From: a virus
IMG/VR virus record: IMGVR_UViG_3300037156_000027
Coordinates: 1 to 57,960 of that record
Strand: one strand, 5' to 3'
Length of the DNA stretch: 57,960 nucleotides
In this document: positions 1 through 7,464 of the stretch, piece after piece
Layout: the number at the start of each line of letters is the position of its first letter
Numbering within the stretch: position 1 is the stretch's first letter
Notes under the pieces: model-generated
The model's input: only the letters and a program-made list of their open reading frames with translations
What the model was told of the DNA's origin: nothing
Database searches by the model: none
Made by a program: the position numbers and the translations under genes

Positions 1-127
1 AGCTAGGCGGTAATACTGGGGGCGGCGCGAGCTATACGGTGCAATATAGTCCCGATGATCCTTATGCATCCTACGCCACAGATTATAACACGAATGCGAA
101 CTGGTATAACCATCCAACGCTAGTGAC
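1..127. repeat. Terminal direct repeat, left copy (circular overlap)
   Basis: Bases 1..127 are identical to 57834..57960. An exact overlap of one typical maximum k-mer length (127) is what assemblers leave on circular or circularly permuted molecules, so the two copies most likely represent one genomic segment. A true short terminal repeat of the virion DNA is the alternative. A gene runs straight through the joint in frame, which supports circularity. Confidence 0.93.
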
Positions 128-254
128 ATTGGCTGCTGATGGCGTTGACCAACTTGCCGTTCCTGCCCGTGCTGTGCGCTTGGTAACTAATACTGCGGGT
201 ACTGGCGGTACCGCTGCTCCTAGACTCGTTGTGATTCAAGCAGGTGTAAGATGA
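1..254 (+). CDS. Structural/tail-associated protein, 3' part of a gene crossing the circular joint
   Basis: The reading frame is open from the first base. It continues the gene that starts at 57734, so the whole protein is 117 residues. The C-terminal part is rich in Gly, Thr, Ala and Val, including a WYNHPT stretch, and looks beta-structured. It overlaps the next gene by ATGA at 251..254. Its place just upstream of fibre-like genes suggests a small virion or tail protein, but I do not recognise the family. Confidence 0.75.
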   Translation, partial: LGGNTGGGASYTVQYSPDDPYASYATDYNTNANWYNHPTLVTLAADGVDQLAVPARAVRLVTNTAGTGGTAAPRLVVIQAGVR

Positions 255-904
255 TAAAGAAACTCGCACTTTTTGCATTACTGCTTTCTTCCGCCTATGC
301 ACAAGCGCAAAGTATTTCCCCTAATGATGTGAATGGCCCTGTACGTCAATATGGTTCCATAACTGTAGGACACTGCGCCTCGTGGACTTCAAATAATACG
401 ATTCAAGATGCGGGGGCTTGCGGCGGTGGCGGTGGCGGCTCCGGTACAGTCACCTCTGTCACCTTCACTGGTGATGGCACAGTCCTGTCGTCAACCCCAT
501 CGAGCGCCGTAACGACATCCGGCACGCTAACAGCCACACTTGCAAATCAAACAGCCAATACGGTTCTCGGTGCGCTGACGGCGACAACTCCTTCTGATTT
601 GGCATTGCCGTCATGCAGTGCAGCGACAAGCGCACTGACATGGACATCAGGAATAGGCTTCGGATGTCATACCATCGCCGGTGGAGTTACATCTGTTTCT
701 GGCGATGGGAATCTGGTGAGCAATTCATCATCGACCGGCGCCGTGGCGTTGACCCTCGCAAATGCGGCGGCTAATACTGTATGGGGTAACAACACATCAA
801 GTTCGGCAGCACCGGGCTATCAGACTATGGTTATGGCGCAGGAACCAGCTTTTACACAAGCAATGACGGCATCGGTCGCAATTCTGAACTACGGAGGTTT
901 GTAA
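251..904 (+). CDS. Tail-fibre-like protein with N-terminal signal peptide
   Basis: 217 residues. The N-terminus (MIKKLALFALLLSSAYAQAQ) is a textbook Sec signal peptide: two Lys, a hydrophobic core and an AxA-type cleavage site near residue 18. The mature part has a Gly run followed by GTVTSV and VTSVSGDG-type strings and many Thr/Ser/Ala repeats, as in phage fibre and receptor-binding shafts. It overlaps both neighbours by a few bases. A secretion signal on a virion protein is unusual because virions assemble in the cytoplasm. Function is inferred from composition and position. Confidence 0.75.
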   Translation: MIKKLALFALLLSSAYAQAQSISPNDVNGPVRQYGSITVGHCASWTSNNTIQDAGACGGGGGGSGTVTSVTFTGDGTVLSSTPSSAVTTSGTLTATLANQTANTVLGALTATTPSDLALPSCSAATSALTWTSGIGFGCHTIAGGVTSVSGDGNLVSNSSSTGAVALTLANAAANTVWGNNTSSSAAPGYQTMVMAQEPAFTQAMTASVAILNYGGL

Positions 905-1065
905 TGCCAACGCCAGCCTATTATACAACGCCGGATGGTTTTGTTCTGAGAACCTCGGACGGAGCAATGATTCCCGTCGATGAAACCAATCAAGATTATA
1001 TCGTTTTTGCTCACTGGGTTGCCGCTGGCAACACAGCCCCTCTCTATCCCGCACAAGGTGAATAA
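904..1065 (+). CDS. Small tail-fibre-associated protein
   Basis: 53 residues, starting at the ATG that overlaps the previous stop (TAATG). The sequence includes YYTTPDGFVLRTSDG and ends YIVFAHWVAAGNTAPLYPA. The Y-x-x-W-x-x-GN-x-P ending is common in short phage proteins and in domains next to fibres. It is packed between two fibre-like genes with one-base spacing, so it is very likely co-translated. No enzymatic motif is visible. Confidence 0.65.
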   Translation: MPTPAYYTTPDGFVLRTSDGAMIPVDETNQDYIVFAHWVAAGNTAPLYPAQGE

Positions 1066-1066
1066 C

Positions 1067-1552
1067 ATGAAAAAACTTCTTCTCGCTCTCGCGCTGATAT
1101 TTATGGCCACGCCAGTGTTAGCGGCAGTCACAGCCAACAATATCGTGACCGCGCAAATACCTTTGTCGGCGCATGTGCAGTTCCTTCAAGGCACAGATGC
1201 CGCTGGTACATACAAAACAATTGTTACTGGCGGGGCAAATACAAGCAAGATTTCCGGCTTGTGGGTTAATGTGAATGATGGCACGGCAACGCACCTTGTA
1301 ACGTGCGAGGTTGTGGCGTCGGCAGTATTCTACGGCGGCGCGGCTGCGACGACTGCCCTTAGCTCTGGTTATGCCAATGCGGTTGGTGCTGTTAACATGC
1401 TGTCGGCAACAGTATGGCCAGGACTTCCTATAGACGGAAACGGCAATCCATATATTTATCTAAATAGCGGGGACACCCTTCAATGCACCTTCGCTACGGC
1501 TCTAACCGCTGCAAAATGGATTAACGTAAATGCAATGTATGCGAACTTTTAA
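1067..1552 (+). CDS. Secreted-type beta-rich protein, tail region
   Basis: 161 residues from the ATG at 1067. The N-terminus MKKLLLALALIFMATPVLA is a strong signal peptide with cleavage after ALA. This start is preferred over an upstream in-frame ATG at 980 because of the signal peptide and the one-base spacing from the preceding stop. The mature part is beta-rich, with one Cys pair separated by about 60 residues. It is the second of three signal-peptide proteins in a row in the fibre region. I do not recognise the family. Confidence 0.7.
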   Translation: MKKLLLALALIFMATPVLAAVTANNIVTAQIPLSAHVQFLQGTDAAGTYKTIVTGGANTSKISGLWVNVNDGTATHLVTCEVVASAVFYGGAAATTALSSGYANAVGAVNMLSATVWPGLPIDGNGNPYIYLNSGDTLQCTFATALTAAKWINVNAMYANF

Positions 1553-1553
1553 A

Positions 1554-2576
1554 ATGAAAAAACTTCTCACCATAGCATTCATGCTGCTCTGCCTTCCGGC
1601 TATGGCGCAGGATGTTGAGCCTGATCAGACAGGGCATCCTATTGTTAGGGGAGTGCAGTTTACTAAGAGTGGGGCGACTTCGACTATTCAGGCAATTGGG
1701 GCCAATCAAACAATAAATCTTACCCCCACAGGGACTGGCTCATTAACCCTTCCTGCAACCGCCACTATAAATTTCAACGGCAATAACTCCATTACTTCTC
1801 CATCAAATGGCACTATGCACTTTGGTGCTGCCAGTAGTGGCATTGGCATAGCATTTAATACTATTACACTAGGCGGTCCGCCGGGAACTAGCATTATCAG
1901 CGAAGTCCTTGGCATTCAGAATGCGGCATTCGGGGCCAATATAGCTGGTGCTAATTTTACTATCCAAGGAAGTCAAAGCACCGGCACAGGTTTAGGTGGC
2001 CCCATTATATTTCAGACGACACCAGCCGCTGGTGGCTCAAGTTCTACGGGCAACACCTTTGTTGCAGCGATGAAAATAATGGGGAGTGGTCTTATTGGGA
2101 TGGGAACGACTACGCCGCAATCCGAACTCGACGTGTACGGCAACGTCGCAATAGGCACAAGCTATGCTGGCGTTACGGCGGCTCCGACGAATGGGTTGAG
2201 TGTGCAGGGGGGTGTTGGGATTGGAACAACGGCAAACGCAGCCAACACCAGCTTAGATGTGCGTGGCGCAATAGCAACAAACGGCCTAATCGGAAACGGC
2301 ACAAAATTTACCATAACTGGTTGTAGTGCTGATACGACAGTGGGCGCAGCAACAGTTGGGAAATTCACGTCACGAACAACAGGAACCTGCACCGTTGTCA
2401 TCACTATGAACGGCGCGACGGGATTAACCGCACCAACTGGGTGGGATTGTCACGCCAATGATCTCACCACGCCAGCAAACCTTATCGACATGAGCGCAAG
2501 CACAACGACGACAGCCACCATCACCGGAACAACGGTTACGGGTGATGTGGTGAGCTTTAGTTGTACGGGGTACTGA
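1554..2576 (+). CDS. Tail-fibre-like protein with signal peptide
   Basis: 340 residues from the ATG at 1554, in the same ORF as an ATG at 1530 that lacks the signal peptide. MKKLLTIAFMLLCLPAMAQ is a clear Sec signal. The body has fibre shaft strings (LTPTGTGSLTLPA) and the repeat IGMGTTTPQSELDVYGNVAIG, which is followed by a second VQGGVGIGTTANAANTSLDVRG unit. This is a pattern typical of trimeric fibres and tailspikes before their C-terminal domain. Its first bases nearly repeat the start of the preceding gene (ATGAAAAAACTTCT), which suggests duplication of the leader. Confidence 0.75.
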   Translation: MKKLLTIAFMLLCLPAMAQDVEPDQTGHPIVRGVQFTKSGATSTIQAIGANQTINLTPTGTGSLTLPATATINFNGNNSITSPSNGTMHFGAASSGIGIAFNTITLGGPPGTSIISEVLGIQNAAFGANIAGANFTIQGSQSTGTGLGGPIIFQTTPAAGGSSSTGNTFVAAMKIMGSGLIGMGTTTPQSELDVYGNVAIGTSYAGVTAAPTNGLSVQGGVGIGTTANAANTSLDVRGAIATNGLIGNGTKFTITGCSADTTVGAATVGKFTSRTTGTCTVVITMNGATGLTAPTGWDCHANDLTTPANLIDMSASTTTTATITGTTVTGDVVSFSCTGY

Positions 2577-2647
2577 GAGAGAGATTTACTTGATAGGCAC
2601 AAGATGGTATGCTTCCCACACTACAACCCCTTGCAAGGACAAAACAA

Positions 2648-3055
2648 ATGACAACATCTTTCAAGCAATTTGAGAACTGGGTTTCAGAAGAGATCACGGA
2701 AATCGAAGCAAAGTTCACTTCTGAAGAAGCGGCGGTTATGAAATTTCTGGCTCCTCTGGGCGCACAGATATTGGCTGCCGCTAAGGCACTAGGTAAGGAA
2801 TCCATAAAGGAAGGCATCGAAGTCCTCAAGTCCTCTGCAACACTCGCTGTAGCGGCGGGCGCTGCTGCTGAGGCAAGCGGGGGTGATGCCATCAAGGCCG
2901 CTGAAGAGGCGTTCCTTGGCTCGGCTGGGGCTGGTGGCGCAACGGTTATTCATAATGCCGAAGCGGGCGCTATCAAGGCGGCGGTTGCCATTGCTCAAGC
3001 GGCTATTGTTGAGGCTGCTCAAGCGGAACCCGCTGTAGATACCGTGGTGTCGTAA
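2648..3055 (+). CDS. Alanine-rich helical phage protein
   Basis: 135 residues from the ATG at 2648, preceded by AAGGA. A further in-frame ATG at 2609 has no good ribosome site. Residues 1-60 are amphipathic helix rich in Glu/Lys. The rest is almost wholly Ala/Gly/Glu (AAAEASGG, AAVAIAQAAIVEAAQAE). It lies between the fibres and the lysis genes. It could be a small structural or lysis-accessory protein; no family is recognised. Confidence 0.6.
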   Translation: MTTSFKQFENWVSEEITEIEAKFTSEEAAVMKFLAPLGAQILAAAKALGKESIKEGIEVLKSSATLAVAAGAAAEASGGDAIKAAEEAFLGSAGAGGATVIHNAEAGAIKAAVAIAQAAIVEAAQAEPAVDTVVS

Positions 3056-3131
3056 ATGAACCTGCCGCCATTTCGCTTTATGATCCGTGTGAATCTATTA
3101 GCGTTATGGCGGCGTTTCTTTGGAGGTAGTG

Positions 3132-3449
3132 ATGGCTAATGCAATGTTACCAGCAAACCTAAAGGGGACGTTAGCCGGTGTCGCCGCTACGTTCGCGGTA
3201 GGGTTTTTATCCAACGCGGGGTATCTTTCCATAGCAGCAACGGCATTAGGCATCCCAGAGGCTACAATAGGCGTTGTTGCTATGGCGGTTATTGGCGGGG
3301 CGGTTAATTTTGGCGTCACGCATATCGCCCTTATCAAATCCATCAATGATTTATATGGCGCACTTCCTACTATGTATGCCGAATATCCCGGAGACCCCCT
3401 TCCCATCGTTAATACGAATCTTACTAGCGGCAACCCCTCCCCAGAATAA
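3132..3449 (+). CDS. Small membrane protein, holin candidate
   Basis: 105 residues. The ATG at 3132 is chosen because GGAGG lies five bases upstream; a TTG start at 3120 would include that site in the coding sequence. Two hydrophobic segments are visible, around residues 14-40 and 45-68, followed by a polar, Pro-rich tail. It is the first of three consecutive membrane proteins before the endolysin, which is where phages usually place holins. The role is inferred from topology and position. Confidence 0.6.
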   Translation: MANAMLPANLKGTLAGVAATFAVGFLSNAGYLSIAATALGIPEATIGVVAMAVIGGAVNFGVTHIALIKSINDLYGALPTMYAEYPGDPLPIVNTNLTSGNPSPE

Positions 3450-3458
3450 GAGGCCGAT

Positions 3459-3710
3459 ATGTCCGAACTGAACGATGTTTCCGTAGCAATCGGCGGTCTC
3501 CAATCGGACGTTAAAAACGTCAATAACAACGTCGAACATCTCATAGTCTATATCAAAGAAAACATCGCTGCCACGCAGAAAAAGCTGGAAGAGCATGACG
3601 CGCAGATTTCAGAATTACAAACCTTCCGCAATAAGGTTTATGGCATCGCAGCGGCTATAGGTGTCGTGACGAGCGCGGTCGGACAGTATTTGTGGAGAAA
3701 GACGACATGA
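3459..3710 (+). CDS. Coiled-coil protein with C-terminal membrane anchor (XhlA/DUF1515-like)
   Basis: 83 residues. Residues 5-58 form a heptad-rich coiled coil (VNNNVEHLIVYIKENI, QKKLEEHDAQISELQ). Residues 62-79 form one hydrophobic segment (VYGIAAAIGVVTSAVGQYL) with a basic WRK tail. This coil-then-anchor design is shared by haemolysin XhlA-type lysis proteins and DUF1515 phage proteins. It overlaps the next gene by ATGA. A lysis helper or holin partner is the likeliest role. Confidence 0.6.
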   Translation: MSELNDVSVAIGGLQSDVKNVNNNVEHLIVYIKENIAATQKKLEEHDAQISELQTFRNKVYGIAAAIGVVTSAVGQYLWRKTT

Positions 3711-3871
3711 TCCTCGCCGCGATACTCTTCCTCCTCTGGCTTGTCATCGGCGCGATGGTCCGCACTATAATCGGCATTCTCATACCGAACTGGGTTTCAT
3801 ACAACGGCACGATGCTTGTGTTCGAGATAGTTGCTTGGCCTTGGACGGTGTGTGTGGCGGTAAGATTATGA
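3707..3871 (+). CDS. Two-segment membrane peptide, lysis cassette
   Basis: 54 residues (starts MILAAILFLLWLVIG). The ATG overlaps the stop of the previous gene and its TGA overlaps the start of the endolysin, so it is embedded in a translationally coupled chain. Almost the whole protein is hydrophobic, with a short polar turn (IPNWVSYNGT), consistent with two membrane helices. Holin or antiholin is plausible. Confidence 0.6.
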   Translation: MILAAILFLLWLVIGAMVRTIIGILIPNWVSYNGTMLVFEIVAWPWTVCVAVRL

Positions 3872-4284
3872 CCGCCGACCTGACTCTCCTGCATCCAGCC
3901 ATTGCCCCTCTCTGCGCCAGATTAATGACCGATCTGGAAGCCTGCGGATACCGACAGACAGGCAGCAGGGGATTTGCAAAGGTCACGACAACCTACAGAA
4001 CCCCGGCAACAGAAAACGCGCTACCCTCATCCGTGACGGCTGTAACAGGCAGCACCAGCAAACACTGTTTCACGATAGACAATAAACCAGCATCCAAGGC
4101 GTTCGACATAACCTTCTTTAATGCCGATGGCTCTATGGTCAATGATGGCTCAGATCATCGTTACGCGGACGCTGGGGCGTTCTGGTCGAGGTATGCGGCA
4201 GAATCAGAAAATAGATCACTCGGACTCACGTGGGGTGGACTATGGCACAAGCCGTACGACCCCGGTCATTTTCAGATAATGTAA
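3868..4284 (+). CDS. Endolysin, L-alanyl-D-glutamate peptidase type (M15)
   Basis: 138 residues. The C-terminal half carries the M15 pattern: SKH (His66), KAFD (Asp80) and DPGHFQ (Asp131, His134), with the TWGGLW signature just before it. In the phage T5 endolysin the zinc ligands and catalytic acid lie in the same order and at nearly the same residue numbers. The gap between His66 and Asp80 is longer than usual, from a short insertion (CFTIDNKP). It cleaves peptide cross-stem bonds in peptidoglycan at the end of infection. No signal peptide is present, so a holin should release it. It is the last gene of the rightward transcript. Confidence 0.88.
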   Translation: MTADLTLLHPAIAPLCARLMTDLEACGYRQTGSRGFAKVTTTYRTPATENALPSSVTAVTGSTSKHCFTIDNKPASKAFDITFFNADGSMVNDGSDHRYADAGAFWSRYAAESENRSLGLTWGGLWHKPYDPGHFQIM

Positions 4285-4369
4285 GGCACGCCTTTGGGCC
4301 GTATCATTAACGGTTTCACTTCGACTTCTCCTTCTGTGCATTTTCTGGGGTTAGTGGTCAAAGCCGAGA

Positions 4370-4393
4370 GGCGGCGAGATTTCTCCCGCCGCC
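4370..4393. terminator. Hairpin between convergent transcripts
   Basis: GGCGGCGAGA and TCTCCCGCCGCC form an imperfect GC-rich stem with a two-base loop. It lies between the endolysin gene (+) and the gene ending at 4413 (-), where both transcripts must stop. A short pyrimidine run (CCCTTCCC) follows on the + strand. There is no clean T-tract, so efficiency is uncertain. Confidence 0.45.
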
Positions 4394-4412
4394 CTTCCCG
4401 ACCAAAGGAAGC

Positions 4413-4832
4413 TCAGTCAGCTACGCGAACCCAACCTTGAACAGTTTGTTCTTCGCGCAGACCTCGAATGTATTCGCCAGCAGGAAGAATGAAGCCACCA
4501 TGAGTGTCAAACTCCCGCAGATGAATGATCTGGCATGGTTCACTTAGCTTAAGTTCGACAAAGCTATCGTTAGCCGCATCGATCAAAGCGGTGGCGGCTT
4601 TTGAGATATGCACATTCGGACGGACAGCCTCAAGAACATGGTGATGCCCAGACTCGCTGTGACCGAGAATAAGCTGTCCTTTTTCCAGTTTCATATCCTG
4701 CATGTTCTTAAGCTTGGCGACCCCTTCAAGAACGGCCTTGGGCGCGAATTTCTTCATCCAGATAAGCACCTCTCCTTGTGCGACGGGTTTGCCGCTTGAG
4801 AACATCGCTTCAGTTAATTGTATGGTCGTCAT
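4413..4832 (-). CDS. Phage protein with GHSExGHHHVL motif
   Basis: 139 residues, preceded by AAGGAGAG. The central motif LGHSESGHHHVLE (about residues 57-69) recurs in small beta-rich phage proteins of unknown function; the three adjacent His residues could bind metal. A Gly/Glu turn region near the C-terminus (FILPAGEYIRGLREEQ) resembles the beta-hairpin ending of these proteins. It lies directly downstream of the DUF6745 gene, a pairing I recall from other phages and that may mean a joint role. No enzymatic function can be assigned. Confidence 0.65.
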   Translation of the reverse strand: MTTIQLTEAMFSSGKPVAQGEVLIWMKKFAPKAVLEGVAKLKNMQDMKLEKGQLILGHSESGHHHVLEAVRPNVHISKAATALIDAANDSFVELKLSEPCQIIHLREFDTHGGFILPAGEYIRGLREEQTVQGWVRVAD

Positions 4833-4854
4833 AGTTTCTCTCCTTGGTCAGTTG

Positions 4855-6186
4855 TTACGATCTTGCAAAAGGTATGTAATCTTCTGGGTTCCCTTTGCCT
4901 CTGAACCCATTTCCTCCGGCATTCGCCTTCAACGCCGTATTAAAGCTTTTATCATTAACACTTTCGGCAAAAAAACGCCCAGTTCCGCATTGATATTTAA
5001 GAAACCATTGTTCTGGCGCATCAGGCAAATCAACCTGAATAAGGGTGCCAATATGAGGTTGGTCTTTATCGATAATCTTAGGGTGTAGGCTTGGATGTTC
5101 AAGAACATTCGCCCAGCCCAAGAGTTCGCAAGCGGCGCGACGTTGCTCAACATTTTCCCATTTTAAAGCAATTTCTGGCGTTAACGCCTTCCGGTTTTCA
5201 ATCCACCATGCTGGTATTCTAACTCCGTGGAACGAATATAGCGCCGATCCATCGCGCCATTTGCAGAATGGGCCTGTTTCGCAATGGGGACGGTTCTGAT
5301 CGTCTTTTAGCAAAAGCATAGGTCGGTCACTAATCATGCAGAATTTCTCGTGCATGATTCGTGGGCCGCTGTGTTCAGATAGTTTCTCGAAAGCATCAAA
5401 CTTTGAATAGTCCAAAGGAAGTTTTGCAACATACCGGAAGAATGTGAGAAACGCAGACCATCCAGACCACTGATTTCCGCCTTGATACATTTTCCAGTAG
5501 CATTTAACGGCACATTCTAGCCCGAACTTTCCTACACCCAAAGTTTTGGAAAGGTTGACCATGCTAGAAATATCAAGGTTAAACCAATTTTTATTTGCCG
5601 TGGCAGCATCCGTGGCAGCATACATGGCAGCACGCGTGGCATCACGCGTGGCAGCATCCGTGGCAGCACGCGTGGCAGCATGCGTGGCATCATCCGTGGC
5701 AGCATACATGGCATCACGCGTGGCAGCATACGTGGCAGCACGCGTGGCAGCACGCGTGGCAGCACGCGTGGCATCATCCGTGGCAGCACGCGTGGCAGCA
5801 TCCGTGGCAGCATCCGTGGCAGCACGCGTGGCATCATCCGTGGCAGCATCCGTGGCATCATCCGTGGCATCATCCGTGGCAGCACGCGTGGCAGCATCCG
5901 TGGCAGCACGCGTGGCATCACTTTTGCCATTTTTCCTAAAATACCATATGGCACTCGCGAAACCAGATGCAAACCGCAGAACAAACGGCGATGGCACAAA
6001 CATAATCCGGTGGTCCGGGGGTGGCTCCAAATTTGCAGAGCGATACATGGATTTTACGGCATCACGACAAATAGCTTTTTCTTCATCATCCATTGGCTTG
6101 GTGGACATGGCATTGTCAATCCATTTATCGCGCCACGATGGGAATTGCGCTTTGTGTTCTTCGGTGAGGGTGTATTTCTTAGCCAT
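4855..6186 (-). CDS. DUF6745-like protein with long tetrapeptide repeat
   Basis: 443 residues, preceded by AAGGAA. The N-terminus (LTEEHKAQFPSWRDKWIDNAMSTKP) and the C-terminal half (DGSALYSFHGVRIPAWWI and EQRRAACELLGWANVLEH) match the pattern of DUF6745 proteins. Between them, residues 90-197 are about 27 units of a four-residue repeat (A/D)AT(R/D/Y/H), encoded by 12-bp units. Homologues carry comparable repeats of varying length at this place. Later residues TLIQVDLPDAPEQWFLKYQCGTGR complete the C-terminal domain. Function unknown; the repeat probably forms an extended helix or rod linking two domains. Confidence 0.75.
   Translation of the reverse strand: MAKKYTLTEEHKAQFPSWRDKWIDNAMSTKPMDDEEKAICRDAVKSMYRSANLEPPPDHRIMFVPSPFVLRFASGFASAIWYFRKNGKSDATRAATDAATRAATDDATDDATDAATDDATRAATDAATDAATRAATDDATRAATRAATRAATYAATRDAMYAATDDATHAATRAATDAATRDATRAAMYAATDAATANKNWFNLDISSMVNLSKTLGVGKFGLECAVKCYWKMYQGGNQWSGWSAFLTFFRYVAKLPLDYSKFDAFEKLSEHSGPRIMHEKFCMISDRPMLLLKDDQNRPHCETGPFCKWRDGSALYSFHGVRIPAWWIENRKALTPEIALKWENVEQRRAACELLGWANVLEHPSLHPKIIDKDQPHIGTLIQVDLPDAPEQWFLKYQCGTGRFFAESVNDKSFNTALKANAGGNGFRGKGNPEDYIPFARS
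5596..5919. repeat. 12-bp tandem repeat array inside the DUF6745-like gene
   Basis: About 27 tandem copies of GTGGCAGCACGC-like units (+ strand reading). Variation is confined to a few positions: GCA or ATC-type substitutions in the middle and CGC, TCC or TAC at the end. The unit length is a multiple of three, so copy number can change by slippage without shifting the frame. Because the array has period 12, several reading frames stay open across it; only the - strand DUF6745 frame has meaningful flanks. Confidence 0.95.
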
Positions 6187-6210
6187 GGGTGTGTTCCTTT
6201 TTGGTCGGGG

Positions 6211-6489
6211 TTAGAGTGAATCAATAAATTGGGTCAGTTCTTCCTTCATCTTCTCAAGGTGTACGACACATCCAAGCTTTGCCTCATCTAGGCTTAGGTA
6301 ATGTTTCCATCTATCGAAATCATGCCCCTGATTGCCGTGCCAAAAGCATGTGCGGAATGTACCGTCCTCTAGGCGTATCGAATATCTTGATGGGGCATAG
6401 TTTGATCTGAGCCACGATAGTTTTAAAGACCATTCCCCATTTCTGGTCAGCGGATCGTTTTTATCAGTCGTCTCTTTCCACATGGTCAT
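6211..6489 (-). CDS. Hypothetical protein
   Basis: 92 residues; a second in-frame ATG six bases in (6483) is equally possible. No Shine-Dalgarno sequence is visible: the start is preceded by CTAACCCCAAAAT, an element repeated in front of the gene at 7464. Trp-, Arg- and His-rich, with GTFRTCFWHGNQGHDFDRW in the middle. No family is recognised. Confidence 0.55.
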   Translation of the reverse strand: MTMWKETTDKNDPLTRNGEWSLKLSWLRSNYAPSRYSIRLEDGTFRTCFWHGNQGHDFDRWKHYLSLDEAKLGCVVHLEKMKEELTQFIDSL

Positions 6490-6490
6490 A

Positions 6491-6502
6491 TTTTGGGGTT
6501 AG
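6491..6502. repeat. TTTTGGGGTTAG element, copy next to 6489 gene
   Basis: The 12-mer TTTTGGGGTTAG occurs here and, identically, at 7476..7487. Looser forms lie at 6197..6214 (TTTTGGTCGGGGTTAG) and 4341..4354 (TTTTCTGGGGTTAG). Three of the four sit immediately upstream of leftward genes. It may be an operator or an mRNA leader element of this operon. Confidence 0.6.
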
Positions 6503-6511
6503 GGGTTACAT

Positions 6512-6528
6512 CCCCCGCTTCGCGGGGG
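6512..6528. terminator. Strong GC hairpin between 6489 and 6551 genes
   Basis: CCCCCGC and GCGGGGG form a perfect 7-bp stem with a three-base loop (TTC). It sits in the gap downstream of the leftward HNH-AP2 gene and upstream of the next leftward gene. No T-tract follows on either strand, so it may act as an attenuator or RNA-stability element rather than a full terminator. Confidence 0.5.
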
Positions 6529-6550
6529 CAGGAAGAAAATGATTGAATGA

Positions 6551-7027
6551 TTAAATGACTAACTCCACCCGGCTTCTGAAACTGGCGAAAAGTTCTTCGG
6601 CCTTGATGGTGTATGCCTTCGCTGCATCGTCTTCCGATGGAAAGAAGCCAAGACTATATTTCTTTCCATCTTTATAGATTTGTGCCTTCCATTTATTGCT
6701 CTGCTTGTCCCAGAATACGCCTTTATATTTGCTGGTTGAATTAATTTGAGACTTTTTATTCATTTGATTCTGGGCTGTCGTGACAGATCTTAAATTCAAC
6801 CGTCTATTATTAAGCGTATCTCTGTCTATATGGTCTGTTTCTATGCCATCCGGTGTCTTATTGATAAGGCGGTGCATGTAGGTGGGCGCATCTCTTTTTT
6901 TAGCGCCATTTCTTTTTCCGCTACTGAGCGCATAGCCTTTATGAAAATACCATTTGCGTTTTTGTATTAACTCAAAATCTGCGTCATCGATGACGGCGAA
7001 TTTGCTCTGTGTTAATTCTATACGCAT
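6551..7027 (-). CDS. HNH homing-type endonuclease with AP2 DNA-binding domain
   Basis: 158 residues. Residues 50-90 are an HNH nuclease core: YMHRLI, then TDHIDRDTLNNRRLNLR with Asp65-His66, Asn73 and Asn78. Residues 100-150 are an AP2-type domain: YKGVFWDKQSNKWKAQI, then YSLGFFPSEDDAAKAY. This architecture is typical of free-standing phage homing endonucleases. The start overlaps the end of the DUF1566-like gene by 10 bases, consistent with insertion between neighbours. Confidence 0.88.
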   Translation of the reverse strand: MRIELTQSKFAVIDDADFELIQKRKWYFHKGYALSSGKRNGAKKRDAPTYMHRLINKTPDGIETDHIDRDTLNNRRLNLRSVTTAQNQMNKKSQINSTSKYKGVFWDKQSNKWKAQIYKDGKKYSLGFFPSEDDAAKAYTIKAEELFASFRSRVELVI

Positions 7028-7464
7028 AGTTCTACCCTAACAACGCGGCTAGACAGGCGACAGTTGCCCTTAAGGTTCCACTCGTCGTCACCGTCCGCGA
7101 AGTCAACGTTGTACACGACGTCCGAGTTGTCGCGACGCTCCGTGCAAGACCAGTACCAGTGGGCGAGGACGGAGCCGCTAGCGGTTCTGTATGAGGCGTC
7201 CTTATTATCGTACATCTTCAGCAACAGATCCTTCGGCGGAATAAACCAGCCTCCGTTGTATGTGCCATTCTCGAACGCTGCCATAAGTTCTGCTTCGTTC
7301 TTGAAATCGCATCCGTCAAAGCCATGCCAGTTTTTCAATGACGCGACTTTCTTGACGGCGTCATTATAGGTCAACAGTTCGCCCAAATCTTCCGGTGCAG
7401 GAATAGCCTCAAGAAGTTTGACTTCTGGTTGACGAGATTCTTTGAGTTTGAATGCGTAGGTCAT
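7018..7464 (-). CDS. DUF1566/Lcl-like C-type-lectin-fold protein
   Basis: 148 residues, the first gene of the leftward operon. The second half follows the DUF1566 pattern: NGGWFIPPKDLLLKMYDN, YWSCTERRDNS and a final RVVRVE strand. These domains are often attached to surface or receptor-binding proteins. Here there is no signal peptide and no fibre gene nearby. No reverse transcriptase is present, so it is not evidently a diversification target. Confidence 0.6.
   Translation of the reverse strand: MTYAFKLKESRQPEVKLLEAIPAPEDLGELLTYNDAVKKVASLKNWHGFDGCDFKNEAELMAAFENGTYNGGWFIPPKDLLLKMYDNKDASYRTASGSVLAHWYWSCTERRDNSDVVYNVDFADGDDEWNLKGNCRLSSRVVRVELCV

Noticed and set aside
3056-3139. 27-codon ORF MNLPPFRFMIRVNLLALWRR...
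   Set aside because: No ribosome site and it contains the Shine-Dalgarno of the next gene; likely chance.
5596-5919. CRISPR-like or variable-number array
   Set aside because: The 12-bp units are contiguous without unique spacers and encode an in-frame tetrapeptide repeat of the DUF6745-like protein.
5546-6219. Long + strand ORFs across the repeat (MERLTMLEI, MRGIIRGS types)
   Set aside because: Period-12 DNA stays open in most frames; these frames have no meaningful flanks and oppose the DUF6745 gene.
7018-7464. Diversity-generating retroelement target
   Set aside because: The DUF1566-like fold is a common target, but no reverse transcriptase or template repeat is visible in the genome.
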